Shown piece after piece: positions 39,915 to 49,384 of a stretch of 64,000 nucleotides of DNA. The translations under genes were made by a program, and so were the position numbers. Below the pieces are notes generated by a model. That model was given only the letters and a program-made list of their open reading frames with translations. It ran no database searches and was not told where the DNA came from. Position 1 is the first letter of the stretch; each line of letters begins with the position of its first letter. Source of the stretch: Pelodictyon luteolum (GTDB lineage: Bacteria; Bacteroidota; Chlorobiia; Chlorobiales; Chlorobiaceae); contig NZ_LVWG01000036.1 of assembly GCF_001622165.1 (NCBI RefSeq), positions 62,001 through 126,000 of the forward strand, in the 5' to 3' direction.

Positions 39915-41018
39915 TTATGGGTGTAGTTCCATGGGCAGGGTGCCCTCTATGATGCCGCCGCCGAGCACTTCATCGCCGCGGTAGAAGACGGCTGCCTGGC
40001 CGGGGGTGAGGGCGCTTTTTGGTTCCTTGAACATTATTCTGGCTGTGACTCCGGCCGGACCCGGCTCCAGCGGGATTATGGTGCAGGGGGAGGCGGAGTC
40101 TCGGTACCTGATCTTTGCTGTGGCTTCCATCGGCATAGAGGGCGGATCAACCCCGATCCAGTTGAGGTGCCTGACTTCAACCGCAGTTGAGAGAAGTGCG
40201 CTTTTCGGACCGGTATGGACGATGTTGCCGATGGGGTCGATGGCTGTTACGTAGAGAGGCTCCCCGGTGGCGGTGCCGAGTCCCCTTCGCTGGCCGATGG
40301 TGTAGAACGGGTAGCCTTTGTGGTGGCCGATGACCCGCCCTGAAGGGTCGAGGATCTCCCCGCCCTCGACTCGCCGGCGAAGCCCCGGCACAGCGTTTTC
40401 CAGAAAACTGCAGTAGTCGTCGTCAGGTACGAAGCAGATCTCCTGGCTTTCTTTTTTTTCTGCAGCGGTGAGGCCGAAGGAACGGGCCATGTCGCGTACT
40501 TCCGGCTTTGTAAGGGCGCCGAGCGGCAGGAGCGTCCGTGAGAGCTCTTCCTGTGTAAGCATCCAGAGGAAGTAGCTCTGGTCTTTCTTCCGGTCAATGC
40601 CGGCAAAAAGCCTGTGCCGGCCGTCGATGAACGCTGTGCGGGCGTAATGGCCTGTGGCGACCATGTCCGCACCGAGCTGGGCGGCTCCTTCCAGAAGGCC
40701 TCTCCACTTGATGGTTTTGTTGCAGACCATGCAGGGGTTCGGGGTCCTTGCGGCAAGGTACTCGCGCTTGAAATAGTCGATCACCTTTTCCTGGAATCTC
40801 GCCGACAGGTTGAGGGTGAAGACGGGGATATGGAACTCCTCCCTGTTGGAAATCCTCATCGGTGAGGGCTCGAGAACAGGTGATTCATCCCCCTCATTCA
40901 GCACCTTGAGATGCAGTCCCAGAACCTCGTATCCCTCGCGGACGAGAAGGCATGCCGCGACCGAAGAGTCCACGCCACCGGAGAGGCCGACAATGACTTT
41001 TTTCTTCTTGCGTTCCAT
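39915..41018 (-). CDS. mnmA: tRNA-specific 2-thiouridylase
   Basis: The 367-residue enzyme adds sulfur to the wobble uridine (position 34) of Lys, Glu and Gln tRNAs. The PP-loop motif VIVGLSGGVDSSVAA is at the N-terminus. Catalytic cysteines are in ARTPNPCMVCNKTIKW and KESQEICFVPDDDY, and GHYART plus a C-terminal barrel with TIGQRRGLG are present. The start at 41018 is the ATG before ERKKKKVIVG; the frame extends further upstream but overlaps the next gene. It starts 4 nt after the ETF:QO gene and ends 23 nt before the esterase gene. Confidence 0.96.
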   Translation of the reverse strand: MERKKKKVIVGLSGGVDSSVAACLLVREGYEVLGLHLKVLNEGDESPVLEPSPMRISNREEFHIPVFTLNLSARFQEKVIDYFKREYLAARTPNPCMVCNKTIKWRGLLEGAAQLGADMVATGHYARTAFIDGRHRLFAGIDRKKDQSYFLWMLTQEELSRTLLPLGALTKPEVRDMARSFGLTAAEKKESQEICFVPDDDYCSFLENAVPGLRRRVEGGEILDPSGRVIGHHKGYPFYTIGQRRGLGTATGEPLYVTAIDPIGNIVHTGPKSALLSTAVEVRHLNWIGVDPPSMPMEATAKIRYRDSASPCTIIPLEPGPAGVTARIMFKEPKSALTPGQAAVFYRGDEVLGGGIIEGTLPMELHP

Positions 41019-41022
41019 CGCT

Positions 41023-42702
41023 TCAGCTGATTTTGTAGCCGGGCCCGCCAACGCCTTCGGGAGGTGTCCAGGTGATGATCCCGTATGGGTCCGCTGCTTC
41101 GCAGGTCTTGCAGTGCAGGCAGTTGGATGCGTTGATCCGCAGTGCGCCTCCCCCATCGGTGAGTTCATAGACGCCGGCGGGACAGAACCTGGTGCAGGGG
41201 TTGCCGTACTCGTGGCGGCAGCGATCGAGGCAGATTGCGGCCATGTCTTCGGGGGATATCCTGAGGTGGCAGGGCTGGTTTTCCTCGTGCACGGTACCTG
41301 AACGGTAGATGGCATCGGCCTTGGTGAAGGTGAGTATGCCGTCGGCCGGATGCGCCTTTTCTGCCTTCTCAAGGGCGGCCATCTCTTTCCTCGATTCCAG
41401 GGCGGAATCTTGTGCTTTTTTTGTGCTTTCCCCTTTGCCTTCTAAGAGGGTTGCTCCGGGGAACTGCAGGCTGATGCCGGTCTGCAGCAGGCCATGGTAG
41501 AGTCCCCGATCGAAAGCCTGGCGGTAGTTTCGGGCAAGAACGAGTTCGTCATGTGCCCACGATGCACGGAACCGCTCCTCGTATCCGGCGAGTCGCCCGG
41601 CCGAGAAGTCATCTTGGCAGAGTGCTTCAAAGAGGGTTTCTGCTGCGAGCATTCCGGACTTCATGGCAAGGTGGATTCCCTTCAGACGGCGCATGTCGAG
41701 CATGCCGGCGGATTCGCCGACGAGGAGAAACCCCTCTCCGGATATCCTGCCCATGGCATCGTACCCGCCGGAGGTGATTGTCCGCGCCCCCGCTTCCAGG
41801 ATGGTGCCGCCCTCGAGGAGGCTCCGGACAAACGGATGTTCCTTGAATCGCTGCAGGTTCAGGTGTGGGTCGGCGGCCGGGGCATGCCGTTCGACAGAGG
41901 TGACGAACCCGACCGAAAGTTCAGTATCGGAGAGGGCATAGATCCATCCGCCGCCGTAACGGCTGGACGGAAGGGGGTAGCCGAAGGTGTGACGCACCGT
42001 TCCCGCGCTTATTCTGCCGGAAGGGATCCGCCAGCACTCCTTCACGCCGGTCTCCTGGTTGCCTGCGGTACCCGGCGGGCGGAGGTTGAATATCCGGTCC
42101 AGTTCTGCCGTGAGAGATCCGCCGGCACCTTCGCCGATCACCGTGGCCCGGGCTTTGAGGACAAGGCCCGGTTCGTATGCGGGGCCGGGGGTTCCATTCT
42201 TATCGATCCCCTTGTCATCCGTCAACACCCCTATAAGGCGCCCATCTTCAACCACGGTGCCGACTGCCGCCGTGCCCTCAAACAGGTCGATGCCCTCTTC
42301 CTCTGCCAGTCCGGCCATCCACGCCCCGACACGGGAGAGCGAGCAGAGGGTGTTTGCATGGTTGCTGAGTGCATCGGGGATGCTTGGGAACCTTAGTTTC
42401 CGGTTTTTCGTGAGGTACCAGATGCCCTCTTCTGAAACGGCCGGGCCCGAAGGGAATCCGCGTTCCAGATAATCCGGCATGAACTCCCGGAGAGCTCTTG
42501 GGTCGAGGATAGCTCCTGACAGGAGGTGAGCTCCAGGGTAACGCCCCTTGTCGATGACGGCAATCGATGGCTCGAGCGGGTCAGGAGCCGTTGCATTGTG
42601 CTGTCGGAGCAGACGGCGAAGGTGGATTGCCGCAGTGAGGGTTGCCGGCCCGGCGCCGATGAAAAGGATGTCGAATTCGACTGTTTCAGGTTCGGTGTTC
42701 AC
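41023..42702 (-). CDS. ETF:quinone oxidoreductase-like flavoprotein with [4Fe-4S] cluster
   Basis: The 559-residue protein has an FAD-binding N-terminus (ILFIGAGPATLTAAIHL), a central flavoprotein domain and a C-terminal ferredoxin-like region. That region contains CTRFCPAGVYEL and NCLHCKTCEAADPYGIITW, the signature of ETF-QO, ending PEGVGGPGYKIS. The final Gly of the usual GxGPAG motif is Thr here, a mild departure. ETF-QO passes electrons from reduced electron-transfer flavoprotein to membrane quinone, which would be menaquinone in this cell. No etfA/etfB is in the window. The gene lies in the minus run mgtE-ETFQO-mnmA, with 24 and 4 nt spacing. Confidence 0.86.
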   Translation of the reverse strand: MNTEPETVEFDILFIGAGPATLTAAIHLRRLLRQHNATAPDPLEPSIAVIDKGRYPGAHLLSGAILDPRALREFMPDYLERGFPSGPAVSEEGIWYLTKNRKLRFPSIPDALSNHANTLCSLSRVGAWMAGLAEEEGIDLFEGTAAVGTVVEDGRLIGVLTDDKGIDKNGTPGPAYEPGLVLKARATVIGEGAGGSLTAELDRIFNLRPPGTAGNQETGVKECWRIPSGRISAGTVRHTFGYPLPSSRYGGGWIYALSDTELSVGFVTSVERHAPAADPHLNLQRFKEHPFVRSLLEGGTILEAGARTITSGGYDAMGRISGEGFLLVGESAGMLDMRRLKGIHLAMKSGMLAAETLFEALCQDDFSAGRLAGYEERFRASWAHDELVLARNYRQAFDRGLYHGLLQTGISLQFPGATLLEGKGESTKKAQDSALESRKEMAALEKAEKAHPADGILTFTKADAIYRSGTVHEENQPCHLRISPEDMAAICLDRCRHEYGNPCTRFCPAGVYELTDGGGALRINASNCLHCKTCEAADPYGIITWTPPEGVGGPGYKIS

Positions 42703-42726
42703 GGGCGGAAGGGTTATGGAAGAGAC

Positions 42727-44109
42727 TCAGAGGAGGATGCCTCCGAGGAGCAGCGATGCCACGCTGAAGTAGATGACGATGCCGGTCACGTCGACCAGAG
42801 TGGCGACGAACGGTGCAGAGGAGGTCGCAGGGTCGAGACCCCAGTGCTGCAGGAGCAGCGGAAGCATGGAGCCTGCAAGCGTGCCGAAGAGGACGATGCC
42901 GACGAGCGAGATGCCGACGGTCAGCGAGAGGAATACCCATTGCAGGGTCAGCTGGCCGAAGACCATGGCCCATACGATGACCCGGAATACTCCTATGAGT
43001 CCGAGCAGGCCGCCGAGCGCCATGCCGGAGATTATTTCTCGGCGCATAACGTTCCACCAGTCCCGGATGGTGATTTCGCCGAGCGCAAGGGAGCGGATGA
43101 TCAGGGTTGCAGCCTGGGAGCCGGAGTTGCCGCCGCTGGAGATGATGAGCGGGATGAAGGTGGCAAGGACAATGGCTTTGGCCAGTTCCTCCTCGAAGAA
43201 TGCCATTGCCGAAGCGGTAAGCATTTCACCGATGAAGAGGACGACGAGCCAGACCGCCCGCTTCTTGATGAGCTGCGGAATGGGAAGATCGATGTAGGGC
43301 TCTTCGAGGGCTTCGATACCGCCGAATTTCTGGATGTCTTCGGTCTCTTCCTCTTCTGCGACGTCAAGCATGTCATCGACCGTCACGATACCGATAAGGT
43401 AGCCGTTCGAGTCGACGACCGGAAGGGCGACGGTGTCGTACTTCTTGAAGGCGTCGAGTGCGTCCTTCTGGTCCTGGGTTGCCGTCAAGGTGACGATCTT
43501 GTCTTCGGAGACGATATCGCGGATCTTTTTCTCCGGGCTCGAGAGCAGGAGCTCACGGGCCATCAGTTCGCCTTTAAGCTTGCCGTGGTCATCGACGACA
43601 TAGATGACGTTGAGGGTTTCGCTGTCGTGGCCGTACGTGCGGATGTATTCGAGGACCTGGTTGATGTTCCAGTCCTTCTTGACGGAGAGGTAGTCAGGCG
43701 ACATGAGCCTGCCGACGCTGTCTTCGGCGTATGCAAGCAGGGTCTTTGCGATCTTGAACTCTTTGAATGAGAGCAGGCGGAGCAGCTCCTGCGTCACGTT
43801 GCCGGGCAGTTCCTCGAGCAGGGCCGTACGGTCATCGGCCGACATGCTGTTGAGGATGTGGGTGACATCCTTCTGGGTAAGGGCTTCGAGGAGGTTCTGC
43901 TGGGAGTCGAGATCGAGGTATTCGAATGTCTCGGTGGCGACATCCTTCGGAAGCAGGCGGAAGAGTATGGCCTGTTCGTTTTCGGGCAGGTCGCTGATCA
44001 GTTCGGCAAGGTCGACCGGCAGCCAGTCGTTGAATATCCGCTGCAGGGCGCTGAAGTTTCTGCGCTCGATCAGTTCCCTGATTTCTGGAAGGAGTGGGGT
44101 GCCGAGCAT
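42727..44109 (-). CDS. mgtE: Magnesium transporter MgtE
   Basis: The 460-residue transporter has the cytosolic N domain (about 1-130, [23 protein letters not shown]), two CBS domains (about 135-260, [16 protein letters not shown] and [21 protein letters not shown]), a connecting helix and five membrane helices. The pore part has [21 protein letters not shown] and ends with [18 protein letters not shown]. The cytosolic domain closes the pore when magnesium is high. It is 24 nt upstream of the ETF:QO gene and about 100 nt from mpg. Confidence 0.95.
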   Translation of the reverse strand: MLGTPLLPEIRELIERRNFSALQRIFNDWLPVDLAELISDLPENEQAILFRLLPKDVATETFEYLDLDSQQNLLEALTQKDVTHILNSMSADDRTALLEELPGNVTQELLRLLSFKEFKIAKTLLAYAEDSVGRLMSPDYLSVKKDWNINQVLEYIRTYGHDSETLNVIYVVDDHGKLKGELMARELLLSSPEKKIRDIVSEDKIVTLTATQDQKDALDAFKKYDTVALPVVDSNGYLIGIVTVDDMLDVAEEEETEDIQKFGGIEALEEPYIDLPIPQLIKKRAVWLVVLFIGEMLTASAMAFFEEELAKAIVLATFIPLIISSGGNSGSQAATLIIRSLALGEITIRDWWNVMRREIISGMALGGLLGLIGVFRVIVWAMVFGQLTLQWVFLSLTVGISLVGIVLFGTLAGSMLPLLLQHWGLDPATSSAPFVATLVDVTGIVIYFSVASLLLGGILL

Positions 44110-44209
44110 TCCGGAAGTCGTTTAGGGTGGATCCTGCCTTGCCAGCCGTCCCCTAATAAAGGACATTTTTTTACAACTTTCCAACATCGTCGTGCCATTT
44201 TGTCCCCCC

Positions 44210-44803
44210 TCAGGAGGGGCGCCCTTTCGAGACATGGGGATTGTCGGCAAGGTATTTTCTCCAGGGAAGTTCGCGACTCCTCGTAATCCCGACCCGGGTT
44301 GAAGTGCAAATCATCGAGGGTGGCGGCAACGGTGCGTCCAGCAAAAAGAACTCGTTGCCGAACAGGTCCCTGCCGCTGGAGCTCCTGTCGATGCCAAGGG
44401 CGCTGGTGAGCTTGGCCGGTCCGCTCATGAGGGCGGTCTCGACCGTCGTATTGCGGCGTTCCTGCATAGAGGGTATTCCTTCGAGCGGTTCCATTGCCCT
44501 GATGAGTACTGCTCCGGCAATGCCTTCGGGCTCGGTGACGATGTTCAGAAGATGGTGGCAACCGTAGGAAAAATAGACATACAGGGTACCGGGCGCCTCG
44601 AACATGACCCGGTTCCGCTCAGTCTTTTTCCTCCACGCATGGCAGGCTTCATCGTTATTGCCGAGATAGGCTTCGGTTTCGACGATCCGCCCCTTCAGGA
44701 CGGTGCCTGAGGGCGTTATGCGCATGAAAACCTTCCCGAGCAGGCGCTCGGTGAGCACCAGGGTAGGAGCCGTAAAGAATTGTGTCCCGAGCCTCTCCAT
44801 CAC
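44210..44803 (-). CDS. 3-methyladenine DNA glycosylase (AAG/MPG family)
   Basis: The 197-residue enzyme removes alkylated purines in base-excision repair. Conserved segments are [20 protein letters not shown], which includes the catalytic glutamate, [20 protein letters not shown] and [12 protein letters not shown], with [12 protein letters not shown] near the end. The length is typical. It is the first gene of the minus run towards mgtE. Its stop lies inside a small GC-rich hairpin (CCCCT/AGGGG) without a T-run. Confidence 0.94.
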   Translation of the reverse strand: MMERLGTQFFTAPTLVLTERLLGKVFMRITPSGTVLKGRIVETEAYLGNNDEACHAWRKKTERNRVMFEAPGTLYVYFSYGCHHLLNIVTEPEGIAGAVLIRAMEPLEGIPSMQERRNTTVETALMSGPAKLTSALGIDRSSSGRDLFGNEFFLLDAPLPPPSMICTSTRVGITRSRELPWRKYLADNPHVSKGRPS

Positions 44804-44816
44804 CAGCGAATAGAGT

Positions 44817-44845
44817 TTGTAAAAGATGTACTAAGTAGTATAATG
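44817..44845 (+). promoter_or_regulatory. Candidate sigma-70-type promoter for parAB
   Basis: A TATAAT hexamer (about 44839-44844) lies in an AT-rich patch with repeated TAGTA words, about 50 nt before parA. A TTGTAA hexamer lies about 16 nt upstream of it. The region is also upstream of the divergent mpg gene. Assignment is by pattern only. Confidence 0.4.
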
Positions 44846-44896
44846 TAGTATGTCACTCTTGAACTTCAACAGCAGCAGATTCCCCTTTCCAGATAC

Positions 44897-45694
44897 ATGG
44901 GCCGAGTAATTGCGATTGCAAACCAGAAGGGCGGGGTCGGTAAAACGACCACGGCCGTCAATATTGCGGCTTCCATTGCGATTTCCGAGTTCAGGACGCT
45001 GCTCATCGACATCGATCCTCAGGCCAATGCGACCTCGGGATTTGGTATCGACAATGGTGAGGAGATAGACAACACCTTCTATCAGGTGATGGTGAAGGGG
45101 GGGGAGATCAGGGATGCCGTCATGCGCTCCAGTCTGGAGTATCTCGATGTTCTGCCCTCGAACGTGAACCTCGTCGGCATGGAGGTGGAACTGGTGAATA
45201 TGCGTGACCGCGAGTATGTGATGCAGAAGGCCTTGAAGGAGGTCAAGAACGACTACGACTACATCATCATCGACTGCCCTCCCTCACTCGGTCTCATCAC
45301 CCTCAATGCCCTCACCGCGGCAGATTCAGTGCTCATCCCTGTCCAGGCGGAATATTACGCGCTTGAAGGCCTCGGCAAACTGCTCAACACGATCAGCATC
45401 GTGCGCAAGCATCTGAACCCGAAGCTCGACATCGAGGGTGTGCTTGTGACCATGTACGATGCCCGCCTCCGTCTTGCGACCCAGGTGGCTGAAGAGGTGA
45501 AGAAGTTTTTCAAGGACAAGGTATACCGTACCCACATCCGAAGAAACGTAAGGCTGTCCGAGGCTCCGAGCCATGGCATGCCGGCTCTCCTCTACGATGC
45601 CCAGAGCATAGGGTCGAAAGACTACCTGGACCTTGTCCGGGAGATGTTCGAACGGGACGGCAACATCAAAAAATTTAAAGTCCGGCAGCAGTAG
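44897..45694 (+). CDS. parA: Chromosome-partitioning ATPase ParA (Soj)
   Basis: The 265-residue protein has the deviant Walker A motif [15 protein letters not shown] (residues 8-22), Walker A' [16 protein letters not shown] and Walker [21 protein letters not shown]. It drives origin segregation with ParB by ATP-dependent binding to DNA. ParB follows 24 nt later on the same strand, so this is a parAB operon. A candidate promoter lies at about 44817-44845. Confidence 0.96.
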   Translation: MGRVIAIANQKGGVGKTTTAVNIAASIAISEFRTLLIDIDPQANATSGFGIDNGEEIDNTFYQVMVKGGEIRDAVMRSSLEYLDVLPSNVNLVGMEVELVNMRDREYVMQKALKEVKNDYDYIIIDCPPSLGLITLNALTAADSVLIPVQAEYYALEGLGKLLNTISIVRKHLNPKLDIEGVLVTMYDARLRLATQVAEEVKKFFKDKVYRTHIRRNVRLSEAPSHGMPALLYDAQSIGSKDYLDLVREMFERDGNIKKFKVRQQ

Positions 45695-45718
45695 CCGCCG
45701 GCGGACGGGTCAGGGGAT

Positions 45719-46606
45719 ATGGCGAAAAACGCATTGGGAAAGGGCCTGAAGGCGCTGATCCCGGAAGAGGGGTTCTCCAGGGCAGGACGGGACGAGGTCG
45801 ATGTTCCCGTGCAGGAGGGGGTGATTGGCAGTCTGCCGGTCGAGAGCATCCACGCCAACCCGTTCCAGCCCCGCAAGGAGTTCGACGAGACGGCACTTGA
45901 GGAGCTCATGAACTCCATTCTGGAGAATGGCATCATCCAGCCGGTGACGGTGCAGCGGGACGGAGAGGGGTACCAGCTCATCAGCGGCGAACGGCGCCTG
46001 CGCGCAGTGCGCAAGGCCGGATACAAATTCATTCCCGCCTATATCATTGAGGCCCGAAGCGACTCCAGCAAGCTTGAGCTCGCCCTCATCGAGAACATCC
46101 AGCGTGAAGATCTCAACGCCATCGAAGTGGCGCTGGCACTTAAAAGTCTGACGACGAAGTGCAGCCTCACCCAGGACGAAGTAGCCAAGAAGGTCGGTAA
46201 GAACCGCTCTTCGGTCAGCAACTTCCTCCGCCTCCTGAAACTGCCGCTGCAGGTGCAGGACAGCATCCGTAACCGTGAAATTTCCTTCGGTCACGCCCGG
46301 GCCCTCATCAACCTGCCGGGTGAACAGCAGCAGCTGAGGGTATGGAAGCAGGTGATCGCCCACCAGCTCTCTGTCCGCCAGACTGAGGCCCTTGTGGCCC
46401 GGATGTTCCGCGAAGATGGCAGTGCCGATAAAAAGACGAAGCCGGAGCGCGAGCCGCATGTCGCGGAGCTCGAATCGCTCCTTCGCAACAAGCTGGCCAC
46501 AAAGGTCCGCATCATTGAGAAAAAGGGCGGCAAGGGGGAGATCCACATCCAGTATTTTTCCGGCGACGATCTCGACCGGATTCTTGAAATCATGGGTGAC
46601 GACTAA
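45719..46606 (+). CDS. parB: Chromosome-partitioning protein ParB (Spo0J)
   Basis: The 295-residue protein has the N-terminal basic KGLKALIPEE, the CTP-binding ParB/Srx segment with VESIHANPFQPRKEFD and LISGERRLRAVRKAG, LALIENIQREDLNAIE, a helix-turn-helix (CSLTQDEVAKKVGKNRSSVS) and a C-terminal dimer domain. It loads at parS sites near the origin and partners ParA. I found no parS palindrome inside this window. Confidence 0.96.
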   Translation: MAKNALGKGLKALIPEEGFSRAGRDEVDVPVQEGVIGSLPVESIHANPFQPRKEFDETALEELMNSILENGIIQPVTVQRDGEGYQLISGERRLRAVRKAGYKFIPAYIIEARSDSSKLELALIENIQREDLNAIEVALALKSLTTKCSLTQDEVAKKVGKNRSSVSNFLRLLKLPLQVQDSIRNREISFGHARALINLPGEQQQLRVWKQVIAHQLSVRQTEALVARMFREDGSADKKTKPEREPHVAELESLLRNKLATKVRIIEKKGGKGEIHIQYFSGDDLDRILEIMGDD

Positions 46607-46651
46607 GCCTTCGGCAGTCATCACGAAACGCATAGATCAGTACGACAGCGT

Positions 46652-47398
46652 ATGAAGTTCACTTTGGTAGGGAATGGACGGATGGGCAGGGAAGTTGCCG
46701 CCGTCATCAGCCGTTCAGGCGTTCATGAAACCGCGGCAGTCCTTGATGTTGACGCCCGGATCACCCCCGACTCTTTCCTTGGCAGTGATGCCATCATCGA
46801 CTTCACCGTCCGCGGTGCATTTCTTCAGAACCTTGATGCCATGCTCGCCTCGGGTGTGCCGGTCGTGGCCGGAACCACCGGCTGGGACGATGTCCGTGCC
46901 GAGGTCGCTGCCCGGGTAAAGGCCGCCGGCGGCTCACTGCTATACTCCGCGAACTTCTCCCTCGGCGTAAACATTTTCCTTCGTACCGTTCGTGAGGCGG
47001 CACGCCTCATCGCCCCGTTCGCTCAGTTCGACATTGCTTTCAGCGAACAGCACCACACCGCCAAGGCTGATTTTCCGAGCGGAACGGCCATTGCCGCTGC
47101 AGAGCACATCCTTGCAGCAAACAGCCGGAAGAAAAGCATTGTGCGCCAGCTGTCCGATGGCAGGCCGATCCAGCCCGACGAGCTGCAGGTCGCAGCAATC
47201 CGGCTCGGCGGGGTCTTTGGCAAGCATACAGCCTTCATTGATTCAGAGGCGGACGAAATCACCATTTCCCACACCGCCAAGAGCCGCTCCGGCTTTGCAT
47301 CCGGTGCCGTAGAGACCGCCGCCTGGCTGGCCGTGCGACATAGGACTGCTCCGGGTTTCTATACCATGGACGACTTCCTGAACGAAAGACTCGCATAA
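46652..47398 (+). CDS. dapB: 4-hydroxy-tetrahydrodipicolinate reductase
   Basis: The 248-residue enzyme of lysine/diaminopimelate synthesis has nucleotide-binding [22 protein letters not shown] and [10 protein letters not shown]. The catalytic segment is [17 protein letters not shown], with the active-site histidine and lysine. It reduces the dipicolinate precursor with NAD(P)H. It is somewhat shorter than the E. coli enzyme, within the range of the family. It lies between parB and a small membrane-protein gene and may be co-transcribed with them. Confidence 0.94.
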   Translation: MKFTLVGNGRMGREVAAVISRSGVHETAAVLDVDARITPDSFLGSDAIIDFTVRGAFLQNLDAMLASGVPVVAGTTGWDDVRAEVAARVKAAGGSLLYSANFSLGVNIFLRTVREAARLIAPFAQFDIAFSEQHHTAKADFPSGTAIAAAEHILAANSRKKSIVRQLSDGRPIQPDELQVAAIRLGGVFGKHTAFIDSEADEITISHTAKSRSGFASGAVETAAWLAVRHRTAPGFYTMDDFLNERLA

Positions 47399-47403
47399 GC
47401 CAC

Positions 47404-47919
47404 ATGGTATTTCGTGAAAAACTTTTCGCCGTCATGCTTACGGCCTCCATCGTCGTCCTGACGACCACGGTTCCCTATCTGACGCTCGTCAACGTATTCC
47501 TGTTTGCGGGAATATTCATTGCCGGATCGGTTGCCCTCAACCGCAGCATCCTGCGTTTCCAGGTGCGTCTTCCCTATAATGAAGCCTTCATTCTCGCCTT
47601 CTTCGGTGGCGCGGTTGGCGGCATCCTCTCCGAAGCGGTATCATGGGTACTGATGGAGACACTTTCCTATCGCCCAGGGACTGAAAGCCTGTCGCTCGTC
47701 ATCAGCTGGGTACTGGAAATGGCCCGTGACCGCCCGGAACTCAATCAGCAGGTGCAGGCGCTGCTTGAGGCCGAAAAGCTCGCCCTCGCTCCCCTTACGC
47801 TCTCCCTTACCGACATCCTTCAGAGCATGCTTTTCTCTGCAGCTTTCTATGCGCCGATTGCCGGATTCGGGGGGATGTGGGCCGTGTTTCGCCTCAAGCG
47901 CAAGGCAGCCCGCCGTTAG
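47404..47919 (+). CDS. Hypothetical four-helix membrane protein
   Basis: This is a 171-residue protein I do not recognise. Hydrophobic helices are at about 6-24, 27-46, 60-82 and 145-163, with a charged loop in the middle (about 95-130) and a basic end (RLKRKAARR). It starts 5 nt after dapB, so it is probably part of the parAB-dapB transcript. Its last 26 nt overlap the convergent menE gene. No functional motif is visible. Confidence 0.72.
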   Translation: MVFREKLFAVMLTASIVVLTTTVPYLTLVNVFLFAGIFIAGSVALNRSILRFQVRLPYNEAFILAFFGGAVGGILSEAVSWVLMETLSYRPGTESLSLVISWVLEMARDRPELNQQVQALLEAEKLALAPLTLSLTDILQSMLFSAAFYAPIAGFGGMWAVFRLKRKAARR

Positions 47920-49384
47920 TGTCTTTTCCGCGGTACTCCGCAGCCATCAGCCTGTACCAGGCCCGATCCGTTTTTTCCGATCCCGGAAGCGTTGCCCACT
48001 GGCAAACCCTGAAAAACACCACCGGCGTTTTCAGCCGGCCGACCCGCTGATGCATTTCGCGGCGGAGGGTTTCGTCGTCAGGGGTGTTTCCGCCGGCTGT
48101 GCGTATGAATGCCGCAGGGCGCTCTCCGTATTCGGGGTCCCGCACGGGCGCGACTACGGCTTCAAGCACGCCACGTATCTCTGTCAGCGCCCTTTCCACC
48201 TCTTCGGGATGGATGTTTTCCCCGCCTGAGATGAACATACCGTCTTTTCTTCCAAGCACCCTTACCGTTCCGTCGGCGGCCAGACTGCCGATGTCGCCGG
48301 TATGGAACCATCCGTCCGGCTCCCCGACGGGGTCTATGGCGCCGTTTCTGAGGTAGCCTGTGCAGAGGCACTTTCCGCGGACCAGAAGTTCGCCGTCCGG
48401 TGCCTCGCAGACCTCCCTCCATTGAAGCACCCTTCCGCTGTCGGCTCGGTGCCCCGTCACCGGAGCGTCGGTGGTGGCAATCTGCGAGGCCATCTCAGTT
48501 GAGCCGTAGCTCAGGTAAATGGGGAGGCCTGCGGCTGCGGCTTCGTCGACGAGGCGGTCGGAAGAAGCGCTTCCTCCGAGGAGTACGGCCTTGATTCCGG
48601 CCGTCAGCTCCACACCGTTCTTCGGGTAGAGGAGCCGGTAAAGCTGCGTCGGAACAAGCGAGAGGTGCGAGATCGGGAACCGTTCGAGGGAGTCGGTGAT
48701 GGATGCTCCCGGTCGGTCGATGGCAATGGAGCCGCCCGAGGCGAGTGAACGGAAGATGAGGGCGTAGCCGCCGACATGGAAGAGGGGGAGCGACAGGAGC
48801 CATGTGTCTCCGGGCTCGAACGGCAGGTTGCTGTTGGAACCGAGCGCATTGTACCAATGGTTCTTTAGCGAGTGTACCACGGCTTTTGCCCTGCCGGTGC
48901 TGGCAGAAGTGTGGATGATGGTGACGGGTCGGCCGGTCATGTCGTCGTCATTCAGCATCGCATTCCTGCGCTCCGGGATGAGGGCTGATGCTTCAGCGAG
49001 AAGTTCCAGGGAGTCGATCGCAGCGGTATCCGTGTCCGGAGGCAGGCAGCCCGGACCTGTGATGCATATGACCGGCTGCAGGTCCTGAAGCATCTGGCGG
49101 AGGCGTGCTTCAGGCAGCCGGTAGTTAAGAGGGGCTGCCACCATACCTCTTCGCAGGAGGGCAAGCAGGATGATGACCATCTCGGGTGTGTTCGGTGAGA
49201 TGATTGCGACCCGCTGACCCTCCCGGATGCCCCTTTTCAGAAGCGCGGCGGCTATCCGTCCTGCGATGTCGCTGCACTCCCTGAATGAGCGGCTGCCTTC
49301 AGGCGTGAGAAGCATAGGCAGCGGGCCGAACCGGGTTGCGGCATCGGCCACCGGGTCCTGTGCAGGAGACCTCAGAGGGTCCAT
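47894..49384 (-). CDS. menE: o-succinylbenzoate--CoA ligase
   Basis: The 496-residue adenylate-forming enzyme activates o-succinylbenzoate with CoA. Motifs are IIHTSASTGRAKAVVHSLKN (P-loop), LSYGSTEMASQI, GWFHTGDIG and VLGRKDGMFISGGENIHPEE. Its start overlaps the menC stop by 13 nt, showing tight operon packing. Acyl-CoA ligases are a broad class; the MenE call rests on the operon position next to menC and menB. Confidence 0.92.
   Translation of the reverse strand: MDPLRSPAQDPVADAATRFGPLPMLLTPEGSRSFRECSDIAGRIAAALLKRGIREGQRVAIISPNTPEMVIILLALLRRGMVAAPLNYRLPEARLRQMLQDLQPVICITGPGCLPPDTDTAAIDSLELLAEASALIPERRNAMLNDDDMTGRPVTIIHTSASTGRAKAVVHSLKNHWYNALGSNSNLPFEPGDTWLLSLPLFHVGGYALIFRSLASGGSIAIDRPGASITDSLERFPISHLSLVPTQLYRLLYPKNGVELTAGIKAVLLGGSASSDRLVDEAAAAGLPIYLSYGSTEMASQIATTDAPVTGHRADSGRVLQWREVCEAPDGELLVRGKCLCTGYLRNGAIDPVGEPDGWFHTGDIGSLAADGTVRVLGRKDGMFISGGENIHPEEVERALTEIRGVLEAVVAPVRDPEYGERPAAFIRTAGGNTPDDETLRREMHQRVGRLKTPVVFFRVCQWATLPGSEKTDRAWYRLMAAEYRGKDTNGGLPCA

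Noticed and set aside
41019-41372. 118-codon upstream extension of mnmA
   Set aside because: It overlaps the ETF:QO gene and has no similarity to the family; the PP-loop starts right after the ATG at 41018.
44804-47400. parS site near parAB
   Set aside because: No TGTTTCACGTGAAACA-like palindrome was found by eye in this region.
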